Under the pieces are notes generated by a model that did no database searches, was not told the DNA's origin, and saw only the letters and a list, made by a program, of their open reading frames with translations. Position numbers and translations under genes: made by a program. From Pontibacter burrus (GTDB lineage Bacteria; Bacteroidota; Bacteroidia; Cytophagales; Hymenobacteraceae), in the NCBI RefSeq assembly GCF_010686685.1, contig NZ_JAAGWD010000007.1:62001-126000 (forward strand): a DNA stretch of 64,000 nucleotides, given 5' to 3'. How positions within the stretch are numbered: position 1 is the stretch's first letter; each line of letters starts with the position of its first letter. Shown one piece after another: positions 45,330 to 53,739 of this stretch.

Positions 45330-45863
45330 TTAGCTGTTTTTATCATTCTGGCGAAGGAACTCCAGTATTGCTCTGGCATCATCCTCGTTCACGTTCTGGT
45401 TGGTCATCTGAGTTAAGTGCTCAGCCAGAAGCTTTTTAGCAGTCGGGTCCTTTTTGGTCATCTCCTCCGGGTTGATGATCATGTTCATTACCCATTCCGG
45501 CTTGCGTTTCTCGGTTACACCAGCCAGGCCTGGACCTACAATTTTCTGGTCAGATAACTGGTGGCAGGCAGAGCATTTGCCTTCGAAAATGGCCTTACCA
45601 TTGCCGGCTAGCGCTTCGTCTATACCCTCTCCAACCTCAACTGAAGTAACTGGTCCGATGCCTTTGCCATCGTCAACAGCAGGAGCTTCAGCCGCTTGGT
45701 GAGCCAGTCCGGATTCGTGTTCTGTTGCAGCTGACTGATCTTCATTTCCCCCTGATGAGCAACCGTAAAGCATGGTACTGAAGAATATGGCCATCACTCC
45801 GAATTGCACAGGTTTAAGCATCTTTTTGAGAAGCGTGCCTAATTGTTTGCTTTTATTTTTCAT
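45330..45863 (-). CDS. c-type cytochrome lipoprotein, nos copy 2
   Basis: 177 residues. A lipoprotein leader (MAIFFSTMLYGC) is followed by an Ala/Glu-rich linker and one cytochrome c domain with CSACHQLSDQKIVGPGL. It is the first gene of operon 2. Its promoter carries TACTTTTG (45919-45926, minus strand) and a palindrome at 45970-45985, 55 bp apart. Confidence 0.92.
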   Translation of the reverse strand: MKNKSKQLGTLLKKMLKPVQFGVMAIFFSTMLYGCSSGGNEDQSAATEHESGLAHQAAEAPAVDDGKGIGPVTSVEVGEGIDEALAGNGKAIFEGKCSACHQLSDQKIVGPGLAGVTEKRKPEWVMNMIINPEEMTKKDPTAKKLLAEHLTQMTNQNVNEDDARAILEFLRQNDKNS

Positions 45864-45918
45864 GATCGAAAATTTTTAAAGTAAGCGTGTGAACATTTAT
45901 TGGTGATTATTTCTGTAA

Positions 45919-45926
45919 CAAAAGTA
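45919..45926 (-). promoter_or_regulatory. -7 promoter element of nos operon 2
   Basis: TACTTTTG on the minus strand matches TAnnTTTG, 56 bases before the cytochrome ATG. Its centre is 55.0 bp from the centre of the palindrome at 45970-45985. Confidence 0.55.
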
Positions 45927-45969
45927 TAGTCGCATACCTATGGAATAAAAGACCTTTATCTCTTTTAAT

Positions 45970-45985
45970 AATGACATTTGTCATT
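45970..45985. promoter_or_regulatory. FNR/HcpR-like palindrome of nos operon 2
   Basis: AATGAC-ATTT-GTCATT is a perfect inverted repeat of the TGAYnnnnRTCA class, differing from the ric box in a single spacer base. Crp/FNR family proteins such as HcpR or DNR bind such sites; none is encoded in the window. The placement near -62 suggests class I activation. Confidence 0.65.
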
Positions 45986-46132
45986 TTTCTAACAAGCAGC
46001 TATAAGCCAGCTTGTTACAACAAACTACAGTTGTAATTTAAAAGGAGTAACACACTGATAATCTGAAATTTGCTATATTTTACAACAACTATAGTTTGGG
46101 CCAAGAGGCAGGCAGGTAACTATAAAATAAAA

Positions 46133-46161
46133 AAGCCGCAGCTGTTTATCAGCTGCGGCTT
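46133..46161 (-). terminator. Terminator of the acyltransferase gene
   Basis: Perfect 12-base arms AAGCCGCAGCTG and CAGCTGCGGCTT around five bases, followed on the minus strand by TTTTATTTTA. Confidence 0.8.
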
Positions 46162-46244
46162 TGTGCGAGTAAACTATAAAATGGAGAGTACTATTTAATC
46201 ATATCCAAAAAATGAAACTATAGAATATAAACTATAGCTTGTTG

Positions 46245-46805
46245 TTATATGGTTGGGGCGAAGGCTTCTGTTTCTGTAGTAACCGGTTTATTAATTCCTT
46301 CTTTCACATCCAGGTACTTGATAACGCGGGCAGGGTTGCCAACCGCTACACAGTTATCCGGGATGTCTTTTACCACCACAGAGCCAGCTCCGATCTTAAC
46401 GTTATTTCCAATCCGTACCCCTCCAATAATGCACACGTTGGAACCCAACTCCACGTTATCGCCCAGAATAGGTGAGTCGGAGTAAGAGCCGTCGGCATAC
46501 CTGATGTTACCGAGTGTAGTACTGTGGCGTACGTAACAGTTTTTACCAATAATAGAGCATCCGTTTATAACCAGTGCCTGCCCGTGCCCAATGTAAAAGC
46601 CTTTGCCTACGGTGGTCCAGTGGGGTAGCTCAATGCACATAAACCACTCTACCAGCAGCTTATAAAATGCCAGGTAAGGTAAATATAAGATATAAAAAAA
46701 ACGGTTAAGGGATGCAGGGCGCGCCAGCCTGAAAAGCACCATCACAATCCTTCCTTTCAGATTTCCTTTGTTGGCTTCCCAGTCCTGAAAAATATATGAG
46801 AACAT
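46245..46805 (-). CDS. Serine acetyltransferase-like hexapeptide-repeat acyltransferase
   Basis: 186 residues. A short N-terminal part is followed by left-handed beta-helix hexapeptide repeats ([74 protein letters not shown]). The catalytic histidine is probably in GHGQA or VRHSTTLG. It lacks the N-terminal helical domain of CysE, so it may be an acyltransferase for polysaccharide or lipopolysaccharide building rather than cysteine synthesis. It is alone on its transcript. Confidence 0.8.
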   Translation of the reverse strand: MFSYIFQDWEANKGNLKGRIVMVLFRLARPASLNRFFYILYLPYLAFYKLLVEWFMCIELPHWTTVGKGFYIGHGQALVINGCSIIGKNCYVRHSTTLGNIRYADGSYSDSPILGDNVELGSNVCIIGGVRIGNNVKIGAGSVVVKDIPDNCVAVGNPARVIKYLDVKEGINKPVTTETEAFAPTI

Positions 46806-47212
46806 AGCGATTTAATTATTTAATGTGTGAAGGCTTACGATGTTCGTGAAACAGGTGTTGCGTTAATTCCGTCAGAAAAACTGCTCTAAAATGTCAGGTA
46901 GAAATAATAAATAGTCCGTGTACTCTGGCGGGTTATCTACTTTGCCAATACTGGTTTCGGGTGGCTTTGGTTGTGGCGGGTACTTGTGTTTCGGGCACAC
47001 ATTACCGGCTAGTTTGCCTGTCTCTTACTTATAGTTATAGTTTCACTTCTCTCTTAGACACCCGCACAAACTATGGCATTAGGCAATAGTAATCTGCAGC
47101 TCTATATTCCAGAATTTAGCATTATTCTAAATTAGCCTGAGCGGGTATGTTTTTGCAACCTATGGTCCTTAACTGGCAGTATAAACACACTATAAACCTT
47201 ACTATAAATGTT
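46806..47212. other. 407-base gap without a recognised gene
   Basis: Nothing convincing is seen except scattered TATAGTT motifs near 47030-47042. Confidence 0.4.
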
Positions 47213-47449
47213 ATGGAAGCTACATGTAACCACTGTGCACATTGGGAGCAGGATCCCAATAAAGTACAGCTTCAGAGCAATGACTTTGGAGTTTGCGACG
47301 AATTAACTGGTAAGCATGCCCTGCAGCCGGAATATGTGCTGCCACTGGTGCACGAAGGCACGAATGAACTCAAGCCAAAACAATTCGAAATGATTACAGG
47401 TGCCATGTTTGGCTGCAATCACTTCAGTCAGCGCAAAGGCTGGGTATAA
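47213..47449 (+). CDS. Small cysteine-containing protein, not recognised
   Basis: 78 residues from the ATG at 47213 (MEATCNHCAHWEQDP). Cysteines fall in CNHC at the start, in FGVCDELTGK, and in MFGCNHFS near the end, a pattern that fits binding of one zinc or iron. The upstream in-frame ATG at 47147 is less likely because the added residues are unlike the rest. No family is recognised; neighbours give no clue. Confidence 0.6.
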   Translation: MEATCNHCAHWEQDPNKVQLQSNDFGVCDELTGKHALQPEYVLPLVHEGTNELKPKQFEMITGAMFGCNHFSQRKGWV

Positions 47450-47541
47450 AAGAAACGAACTCAAATTACAACTATAAAAGGCCATACAATCTGTATTGTA
47501 TGGCCTTTAAACTATAGCTACTTTAAACTATAGAAAACCGC

Positions 47542-47958
47542 TTACGGTGTAGTGCCGGTAAGCCAGGTAATTGCATCGTTGTAATCTAAAAAATTTTCGA
47601 CGGCGAATGGCAGTTGATTTACCTGCCGTACATGCGCTATGTTACTGGCTGCTGTTTTCTCTACAGCTTCACTCTTAGACTGCAACCGCGCTACTTTCTG
47701 TAACCGGGTGGTCATAAATCCTACTGCCAGCCATTGGGTCACTTCCCTACTCTCCTCCGCACTGACCGATATCTCGGTTTTAGTTGAGTCCAGGAGCACG
47801 CGTTTTACATCATAATTTCGGATCATATCTACCAGAATGTTGATGGTATGCCTTATCTCAGGGAGCAGGTAACCATGCAGGTCGGGATATTGCACCTCCA
47901 GTACATCGGTGGCAGGTTTGTAAGTAAGTGTTACTAAACTATTCTGGAATAAGATCAT
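47542..47958 (-). CDS. Small protein, possibly SpoIIAA/STAS-like
   Basis: 138 residues. The alternating strand-helix pattern (LVTLTYKPATDVLEVQYPDL, INILVDMIRNYDVKRVLLDST, and a C-terminal PFAVENFLDYNDAITWLTG) resembles SpoIIAA-like small proteins found in many copies in Bacteroidetes. No conserved phospho-serine motif was identified. The function is unknown. Confidence 0.6.
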   Translation of the reverse strand: MILFQNSLVTLTYKPATDVLEVQYPDLHGYLLPEIRHTINILVDMIRNYDVKRVLLDSTKTEISVSAEESREVTQWLAVGFMTTRLQKVARLQSKSEAVEKTAASNIAHVRQVNQLPFAVENFLDYNDAITWLTGTTP

Positions 47959-48237
47959 GCAATAAACTGTAATCTCTAAAATTCAAAAGCTTTGTCGCCA
48001 TTAATTTGCTTTGCCAGCAGGCAGTAGTTTCAGACTAAATGCCTTTTCAGGATGGATTAACTTTATGGCAGGATTTTAAGTTCAGTTACCGGGTCCGGTT
48101 TATTGTTAAGAAGCAGTAAAGAAATAGTAGTCAGGTATTTTCATATTTTGCATGTACCTCCCTCCGCAAACATTATATGCTTTAAAAGAGTAGAATAAAG
48201 CATTTAATCGGTCTTGCATATACTTAACCTGTAAACT
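47959..48237. other. Intergenic region upstream of the sugar dehydrogenase
   Basis: No gene is seen in these 279 AT-rich bases. No clear promoter consensus was identified. Confidence 0.35.
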
Positions 48238-49536
48238 ATGAATTATCTGAAACTTTTTTTGGCCGGGTCGTTGATACTGGCGTTAAGCAGCGCCTCCTGC
48301 AACGAGCAAGCTGCTACAACTACTGAAAACGGCACTGCAACCGAGCAGGATACAACCGCAATGGATACTACTGCCACTGCTTCAGCCACACAACAAGACT
48401 GCCAGCCACTTGAAACCCGCGAGCGCAACTCACCGGAACAGAAGCCTACTTTTGAAGGCCAAACGCGCGCCTGCGCCATCAAAACTAATACACCGCTCGA
48501 GGTTACTGTGCTGGCCAGTAATTTGGAGAACCCGTGGGCTGTAGAGCCGCTTCCGAACGGCGACCTGCTGGTAACTGAAAAACCAGGACGTATGCGTATT
48601 GTAACTGCATCGGGGCAGGTGGGCCAGCCAATTAAAGGAGTTCCGGCCGTTATGTCGCGCGGGCAGGGCGGTTTACTGGATGTAGCCCTCAGCCCGGACT
48701 TTGCCTCTGACCGCACCATTTACTGGAGCTTTTCGGAGCCGCGCAGCAATGGTAACGCCACAAGTATAGCGAGAGGCGTGCTTTCTGAGGACCGTACAAG
48801 CCTTTCTCAGGTAAAGGTTATCTTCCAAGCTAAGCCAGCATACAACGGAGATAAGCACTTTGGCTCCCGCATTACTTTTGGCAATGATGGCATGTTGTAC
48901 TTAACCCTGGGCGAACGTTCTGATCTGGAGATCAGGCCGCAGGCACAACAGATGAACAGCCACATGGGCAAGATCCTACGTCTTACAAAAGATGGCAAAC
49001 CTGCCCCCGACAATCCGTTTGTAAATCAGCAGGACGCTATGCCGGAGATCTGGACTGTAGGCCACCGAAATGTGCAGTCTGCTGCATTAGATAATCAGGG
49101 CAGACTATGGATTGTAGAACATGGCCCTAGCGGTGGTGATGAACTGAACCTTATAGAGAAAGGGAAAAACTATGGCTGGCCGCTCGTTACCTTCGGCGAG
49201 GAATACTCGGGCAAGCCTATACCAAATGCCGTTACCACCAAACAGGGCTTTGTTGACCCGGTGTATTACTGGGACCCGGTAATTGCGCCGTCAGGTGCAC
49301 AGTTTTATAGCGGCAGTTTGTTTCCGGAGTGGCAGGGAAATCTGCTGATCGGAGGGTTGAAGGACAAAACACTGGTGCGCCTGAAAATTGAAAATGACCG
49401 TGTTACCGGCGAAGAGCATCTGCTGAAAGACCGCAACCAGCGTGTGCGAGATGTGCGTCAGGGCCAGGATGGAGCCATTTATATTGTGACCGACCAGAAA
49501 AATGGTGAACTATGGAAAGTAACTCCGGGGCGCTAA
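48238..49536 (+). CDS. PQQ-dependent sugar dehydrogenase lipoprotein (soluble GDH/YliI type)
   Basis: 432 residues. A lipoprotein leader (LKLFLAGSLILALSSASC) and a Thr/Ala-rich linker precede a six-bladed GSDH propeller: LASNLENPWAVEPLPNGDLLVTEKPGR, SRGQGGLLDVALSPDF, LTLGERSD, VGHRNVQS, EHGPSGGDELNLI, and YYWDPVIAPSGAQFY. It should oxidise aldoses in the periplasm using pyrroloquinoline quinone. No pqq genes are in the window, so the cofactor may come from outside. It converges on the yceI gene with a strong terminator between. Confidence 0.9.
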   Translation: MNYLKLFLAGSLILALSSASCNEQAATTTENGTATEQDTTAMDTTATASATQQDCQPLETRERNSPEQKPTFEGQTRACAIKTNTPLEVTVLASNLENPWAVEPLPNGDLLVTEKPGRMRIVTASGQVGQPIKGVPAVMSRGQGGLLDVALSPDFASDRTIYWSFSEPRSNGNATSIARGVLSEDRTSLSQVKVIFQAKPAYNGDKHFGSRITFGNDGMLYLTLGERSDLEIRPQAQQMNSHMGKILRLTKDGKPAPDNPFVNQQDAMPEIWTVGHRNVQSAALDNQGRLWIVEHGPSGGDELNLIEKGKNYGWPLVTFGEEYSGKPIPNAVTTKQGFVDPVYYWDPVIAPSGAQFYSGSLFPEWQGNLLIGGLKDKTLVRLKIENDRVTGEEHLLKDRNQRVRDVRQGQDGAIYIVTDQKNGELWKVTPGR

Positions 49537-49564
49537 CAGCCACAGTTGCCAAACTATAAACTAT

Positions 49565-49609
49565 AAAACAGAAAACCCTGCCAGCTACTTTGGCAGGGTT
49601 TTCTGTTTT
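49565..49609. terminator. Bidirectional terminator, perfect 19-bp stem
   Basis: Arms 49565-49583 and 49591-49609 are fully complementary (core ACCCTGCCA/TGGCAGGGT, with A-rich and T-rich flanks), with a 7-base loop. It serves the sugar dehydrogenase gene and the converging yceI gene. Confidence 0.9.
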
Positions 49610-49623
49610 ATAGTTGGGTCGCT

Positions 49624-50298
49624 TTACTTACTGCCCAGTTGTTTGCCTGCTGCTTCGCCAGCCGATAGGTTCAGGTCAATGGTAAAGGTGTCGTGAATGA
49701 TCTTGTCGGCAGCAGTACCAACCAGGCTCGAACGATATTTGATATCGTATTTAGTGCGGTCAACTTCTATAGTTGCTGCGGCCGTAGCGCTTTTGCCACT
49801 TATCGTTACAGTAGCCGGAAACGTAATTGGGTGCGTAATGCCTTTAATGGTCAGGTTGCCGGTAACGCTATAGTTTGGCTCACCAGCCTTTGCCTTAACA
49901 GGGGTGGCTTTTGTAATGGTAAAGGTCGCTGTCTGGTGCTTCTCTACGCTGAAAAAGTCATCTGATTTCAGATGGTCTTTCAGGCGCTTGTTAGAGTCTG
50001 CACGCGTAATGTCTTCCACAACTATAGTACCCATATCGATGGTAAAATTGCCACCTACCAGTTTGGATCCTTTTATCTCAAGGGCGCCATTTGCCAGTTT
50101 AATGGTTCCGTAATGTTCGCCGCCCACTTTTTTGGCATTCCATTTCATGGTGCTGGCTTCGGTATTTACCTGTAGTTTATTGTTGTTAACCGCAGTAACG
50201 GTACTTGTTACCGGGGCATGGTTGCCAGCACTAACCGGTGCAGCAAACAGCAAAGTTGCCAGGGCAAATCCGCTGAGCAGGATGTAGTGTTTCTTCAT
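49624..50298 (-). CDS. YceI family periplasmic lipid-binding protein
   Basis: 224 residues. A signal peptide (ILLSGFALATLLFAAPVSAG) precedes a lipocalin-like YceI barrel: STMKWNAKKVGGEHYGTIKLANG, FTIDMGTIVVEDITRADSNKRLKDHLKSDDFF, LTIKGITHPITFPATV, and VDRTKYDIKYRS. YceI proteins bind isoprenoids or other amphiphiles. A second, different YceI gene lies at the right edge of the window. Confidence 0.92.
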   Translation of the reverse strand: MKKHYILLSGFALATLLFAAPVSAGNHAPVTSTVTAVNNNKLQVNTEASTMKWNAKKVGGEHYGTIKLANGALEIKGSKLVGGNFTIDMGTIVVEDITRADSNKRLKDHLKSDDFFSVEKHQTATFTITKATPVKAKAGEPNYSVTGNLTIKGITHPITFPATVTISGKSATAAATIEVDRTKYDIKYRSSLVGTAADKIIHDTFTIDLNLSAGEAAGKQLGSK

Positions 50299-50543
50299 AA
50301 TTTCTGATGAACTATAAGGTTAAGGTAGAAAAGAGGTCAACAAGTTACATAAATATACAGAAATCCTAAGCCCAGAGAAGGCTTTTATGTATATAAACTA
50401 TAATTATTCACTTTTTTAGTTACGATTTACAAATATTTAGAAATAAATAGTCGGATTTGTAAATTTTTTATCGTTCTTTGTAACAAATAATGAACGCATA
50501 TGCCTCCCAAAATGTAGTAGGTATATATTAATCAAATCAACAC
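50299..50543 (+). other. AT-rich leader region upstream of the cold-shock gene
   Basis: No gene is seen. The AT-rich stretch before the cold-shock gene would fit a long structured 5' leader as in other csp genes. This is inference, and no promoter consensus was fixed. Confidence 0.35.
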
Positions 50544-50735
50544 ATGAATAACGGAACAGTAAAATTCTTCAATGACAGCAAAGGTTTTGGCTTTATCAAG
50601 GAAGATAACACAAATCAGGAGTACTTTGTACACGTAACTGGTTTAGTAAATGAAATCAGAGAGAACGATAAAGTAACGTTCGAACTGAAAGAAGGAAAAA
50701 GAGGACTGAATGCAGTCAACGTGAAGTTAGCTTAA
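50544..50735 (+). CDS. Cold-shock protein (CspA-like)
   Basis: 63 residues, one cold-shock domain with RNP1 GFGFIKE and RNP2 YFVHV. It binds single-stranded RNA/DNA and acts as an RNA chaperone. It starts TGTVKFFNDSKGFGFI and ends GLNAVNVKLA, full length. A terminator follows. Confidence 0.95.
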   Translation: MNNGTVKFFNDSKGFGFIKEDNTNQEYFVHVTGLVNEIRENDKVTFELKEGKRGLNAVNVKLA

Positions 50736-50760
50736 GCCTGGCTTTATACATAATAACAAA

Positions 50761-50790
50761 AAAGCCTTACGCCCTGTAAGGTTTTTTTTT
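50761..50790 (+). terminator. Terminator after the cold-shock gene
   Basis: CCTTAC (50765-50770) pairs with GTAAGG (50776-50781), flanked by A-run and a run of nine or more Ts. Confidence 0.8.
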
Positions 50791-50850
50791 TAACCTCTCA
50801 GCAGGTTAATCTCTCATCAGAATATTTCCCACCCTTAAACCCCACTCATC

Positions 50851-51075
50851 ATGAACCGCAAATATCTAGTAGACACCACCACCCGCGAGTACATCTGCGT
50901 AGCACTTAAAAAAGGTCAGGAATGGGTACCTAACAACCAGGACGAACTGCCTGGCTTTATGAATTCCAGACAGAACCAGGATGCCGAAGAATTTGAGTTA
51001 GTAACCGGCGAATTCAGCGACAACAACTTTTTTGAGAAGTGGATACGTAATGGTACTAACTACCTAGCTAAATAA
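50851..51075 (+). CDS. Small protein of unknown function between cold-shock genes
   Basis: 74 residues (MNRKYLVDTTTREYICVALKK). No signal peptide or membrane segment and no recognised family. It lies between two cold-shock-domain genes on the same strand, 43 bases before the second, so co-expression with it is likely. Confidence 0.65.
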   Translation: MNRKYLVDTTTREYICVALKKGQEWVPNNQDELPGFMNSRQNQDAEEFELVTGEFSDNNFFEKWIRNGTNYLAK

Positions 51076-51118
51076 GCACCCAACCACACAAAATAGATTT
51101 TTAACAAAATAATACTTC

Positions 51119-51577
51119 ATGGGCAGATCACAAGAAACCTTTAGTAAAAAAGAAAAAGAAAAGAAGAAACTACGCAAACGCCAGGACAAGGAAGCCAAGA
51201 AGGAAGAGCGTAAAGCGACCTCAAGCAAGGGCAAAGGCATTGACGACATGCTGGCCTATGTAGATGAATTTGGTAATATTTCGGATACGCCGCCAGATCC
51301 TACTAAAAAGAAGAAAGACATCAAACAGGAAGACATTCAGATTGGCGTATCAAGACAGGCTCCGATCGACCCTGCTGACCTGATCCGCAAAGGCACTGTT
51401 ACGATGTTCAATTCATCAAAAGGCTACGGCTTTATCAGAGACCACGTATCGCAGGAAAGCATTTTTGTGCACCAGAATAACCTGACTACCACTATAAAAG
51501 AGGGCGATAAAGTTTCTTTTGAAGTGGAAAAAGGCCTGAAAGGTCTGACTGCTGTAAAGGTAAACCTGGCCGGCTGA
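51119..51577 (+). CDS. Cold-shock-domain protein with basic N-terminal extension
   Basis: 152 residues. The first 40 residues are lysine/glutamate-rich and probably helical (KEKEKKKLRKRQDKEAKKEE), followed by an acidic linker and a C-terminal cold-shock domain (about 87-150) with GYGFIRD and SIFVHQNNL. This two-part form is common in Bacteroidetes. The basic part may bind RNA or ribosomes. Confidence 0.9.
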   Translation: MGRSQETFSKKEKEKKKLRKRQDKEAKKEERKATSSKGKGIDDMLAYVDEFGNISDTPPDPTKKKKDIKQEDIQIGVSRQAPIDPADLIRKGTVTMFNSSKGYGFIRDHVSQESIFVHQNNLTTTIKEGDKVSFEVEKGLKGLTAVKVNLAG

Positions 51578-51774
51578 TACACACTCTACACGCAAGGCCC
51601 TGGCCTTTGATCCAGGAAAAAAAGCTGATGGTACTGATAAACGTATGAGTATGCTACGTTTATCAATACCTTCCGTAATTTCCACAGACATAGTCTCCTC
51701 CAGCTGCCGTCCCGCTAAGCTATAGTTATCGCACTGCCACACCGCTTTTAATAGCATTACCGGCGCGTTTAGTG

Positions 51775-51782
51775 TACTTTTG
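51775..51782 (+). promoter_or_regulatory. -7 promoter element upstream of the ABC ATPase gene
   Basis: TACTTTTG fits TAnnTTTG and lies 54 bases before the ATG at 51836. No strong -33 element was seen. Confidence 0.4.
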
Positions 51783-51835
51783 CACCAGCGCCACTGCAAA
51801 GCGCAGCATTTACCAAACTATAAAGCCCTCTCCGA

Positions 51836-52801
51836 ATGATGAATCTGTTAACTGTTTCTGATATAAGTGTGCAGGAATCAGGCATTCCGATTTTGCAAAA
51901 CATCAGTTTCAGTCAGCAGGAAGGCCAGAAAATTGCCATCTCAGGCGAAACAGGTTCCGGAAAGAGCACGCTGCTGCAAACTATAGCAGGGCTTGTACAA
52001 CCCGATTCCGGTACAGTTTACCTCCACGACTCGCTGGTAGAAGGCCCACACGATAAGTTAGTACCCGGCCACCCCGAAATTGCTTACCTTTCGCAGCAGT
52101 TTGAGCTGCCGCAGTTTTTAAGGGTAGAGCAGGTTCTGCAGTACAGCAACTCGCTCACCGAAGAGGAAGCTGCCAGACTATATGAGATCTGCCACATACA
52201 GCACCTGGCCAAGCGCAAAACCAACCAGCTATCCGGCGGCGAACGACAGCGCATTGCACTTGCACGCCTGCTTAGTTCCTGGCCCAGCCTCCTCCTGTTG
52301 GACGAGCCGTTCTCGAACCTGGACATGGGCCATAAAAGCACGCTTAAAGCCGTCATCCGCGACATAAGCGAAGAGCTGGGCATCACGCTTATCCTCATCT
52401 CCCACGACCCGTTGGACACCCTCTCCTGGGCCGATGAGATTCTGGTGATGCAGCAGGGTAAACTTATACAACAGGGCACGCCACTACACATTTACCAACA
52501 GCCTGTAAACGCCTACGCGGCTTCTCTTTTCGGTAAGTACAACCTGATACCGGCTGAAGATGCTGCCCTGTTTGGCTTACAGAATGATTCCGGTAAACAG
52601 CTCCTCCTCCGCCCCGAAACCATAAGATTGTCCCCTTCCGGAACTATAGCCGGCATTGTAACAGACATCCATTTCTTTGGTAGTTATTATGAACTGGCTG
52701 TGCAAGTAGGTGAAGTAAAACTGCTTATCAAATCCATTCAGCCTGATTATGCTATTGGTGATAAAGTGTTTGTTGAGGTTGGGGATGTTTGGTGGGTTTA
52801 G
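51836..52801 (+). CDS. ABC transporter ATPase with C-terminal TOBE-like domain
   Basis: 321 residues. Walker A GETGSGKSTLLQ, signature LSGGERQRIALARLL, Walker B LLLLDEPFSNLD, H-loop LISHDP. After about residue 235 a TOBE/MOP-like domain follows (LLRPETIRLSPSGTIAGIVTDIHFFGSYYELAV), as in PotA/FbpC-type importers of polyamines, iron or sulfate. No permease or binding protein is adjacent, so the partners are encoded elsewhere. Confidence 0.88.
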   Translation: MMNLLTVSDISVQESGIPILQNISFSQQEGQKIAISGETGSGKSTLLQTIAGLVQPDSGTVYLHDSLVEGPHDKLVPGHPEIAYLSQQFELPQFLRVEQVLQYSNSLTEEEAARLYEICHIQHLAKRKTNQLSGGERQRIALARLLSSWPSLLLLDEPFSNLDMGHKSTLKAVIRDISEELGITLILISHDPLDTLSWADEILVMQQGKLIQQGTPLHIYQQPVNAYAASLFGKYNLIPAEDAALFGLQNDSGKQLLLRPETIRLSPSGTIAGIVTDIHFFGSYYELAVQVGEVKLLIKSIQPDYAIGDKVFVEVGDVWWV

Positions 52802-53739
52802 GGTTCTATTTTATGCTTGCGCTATAGTTCTATAGTTTCAGCTTCTGTCATGTCTAGAGAAGCCAGAGAATTTCACGTCATATAATTACCCATTTGTCAT
52901 TTCGAGTATAACGAGAAATCTATCTTAGGCTATAGTTTCTCTTTGTCATGTCGAGCGCTTGCCGAGACATCTTATATGTTCCATAGTTGGAGAAGACCTC
53001 ACAGTGTGCGCAGCTCCTGTGAGCGTCTAATGCTATAGTTGACTAAAGCTTCAACTCGAAACAAGCAGTTTGTGCTATCGTTACCTTTTATCCTGGGAGC
53101 TTTACTCACCTATCGTGTTATAGTTTGCTTTGGTGCGCTCACGGCCGCGAGGCCTCGTCTTCGGGCATCGCGCTGCTGCCTTCTTGCTACCCTCGCTGTG
53201 CTCGTGTTGCCTGCGGCACCGCAATAAGTCAAAGGCGCTCAACCCAAAGACTGATATCCTTCGATAGCTAATCTTTAGTTAATGGATAGCTATTGTTGCA
53301 CCGCCTTTCCGTGGTCGTAGTTCCGTAGGGCCAGGTAAACCTGTCCTATTTGTGGTATGCAACTATAGCATAATAGTTTAAACTATAGCTATAACCGAAA
53401 TTCCCCTCTCGGGAGGGGCTGGGGTGGGTTAATTGCAAACTATAGAACTATAGCTTCAACAAGAGCACCTCACACTCCTATTTTAAGGTTTAGACGCCCT
53501 TGATAAAACAGAGACTTACTCTACCCCCCAATCCAACCTATAAAACCCAGCTTTAAACGCGCTTGAACATTACTAAACAGAACACTTTCTTATTATTGTC
53601 GTAAGGCAGCTAGGAAAAAGATAATAAAAAAACGTGATGTAAAACTGAAGGTTCAGACTTAAAGGCTGGTGTGGTTTACTATAAACTCCTCGACTATTCC
53701 GTTGTAGAACCTTAAGTACAGGCGATAAATCTTATACTC
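52802..53739. other. 938-base region without a convincing gene, with dispersed repeats
   Basis: It holds TGTCATTTCGA-type repeat pieces (about 52896-52970), a GC-rich block of unknown nature (about 53131-53225) that only supports a low-quality open frame, a G-rich hairpin repeat (53399-53428), and many TATAG motifs. It may be a graveyard of mobile repeats. Confidence 0.5.
53399..53428 (+). repeat. G-rich hairpin repeat (AATTCCCC family), single copy
   Basis: CCCCTC-TCGG-GAGGGG forms a hairpin, followed by GGGGTGGG. The 30-base unit matches, with one difference, the reverse complement of the unit at 62796-62825, and it is related to the inverted repeats around the DUF559 gene (56083, 56528). 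Confidence 0.65.

Noticed and set aside
45951..45965. Second FNR-like box (GACCTTTATC...) next to the nos operon 2 palindrome
   Set aside because: It resembles the box at 28317 in spacer sequence but its arms are poor inverted repeats, so it is only mentioned as a shared string.
53039..53227. 62-codon frame through the GC-rich block
   Set aside because: Translation is Arg/Ala/Leu-rich without a recognisable domain, and it spans repeat-like sequence; treated as non-coding.
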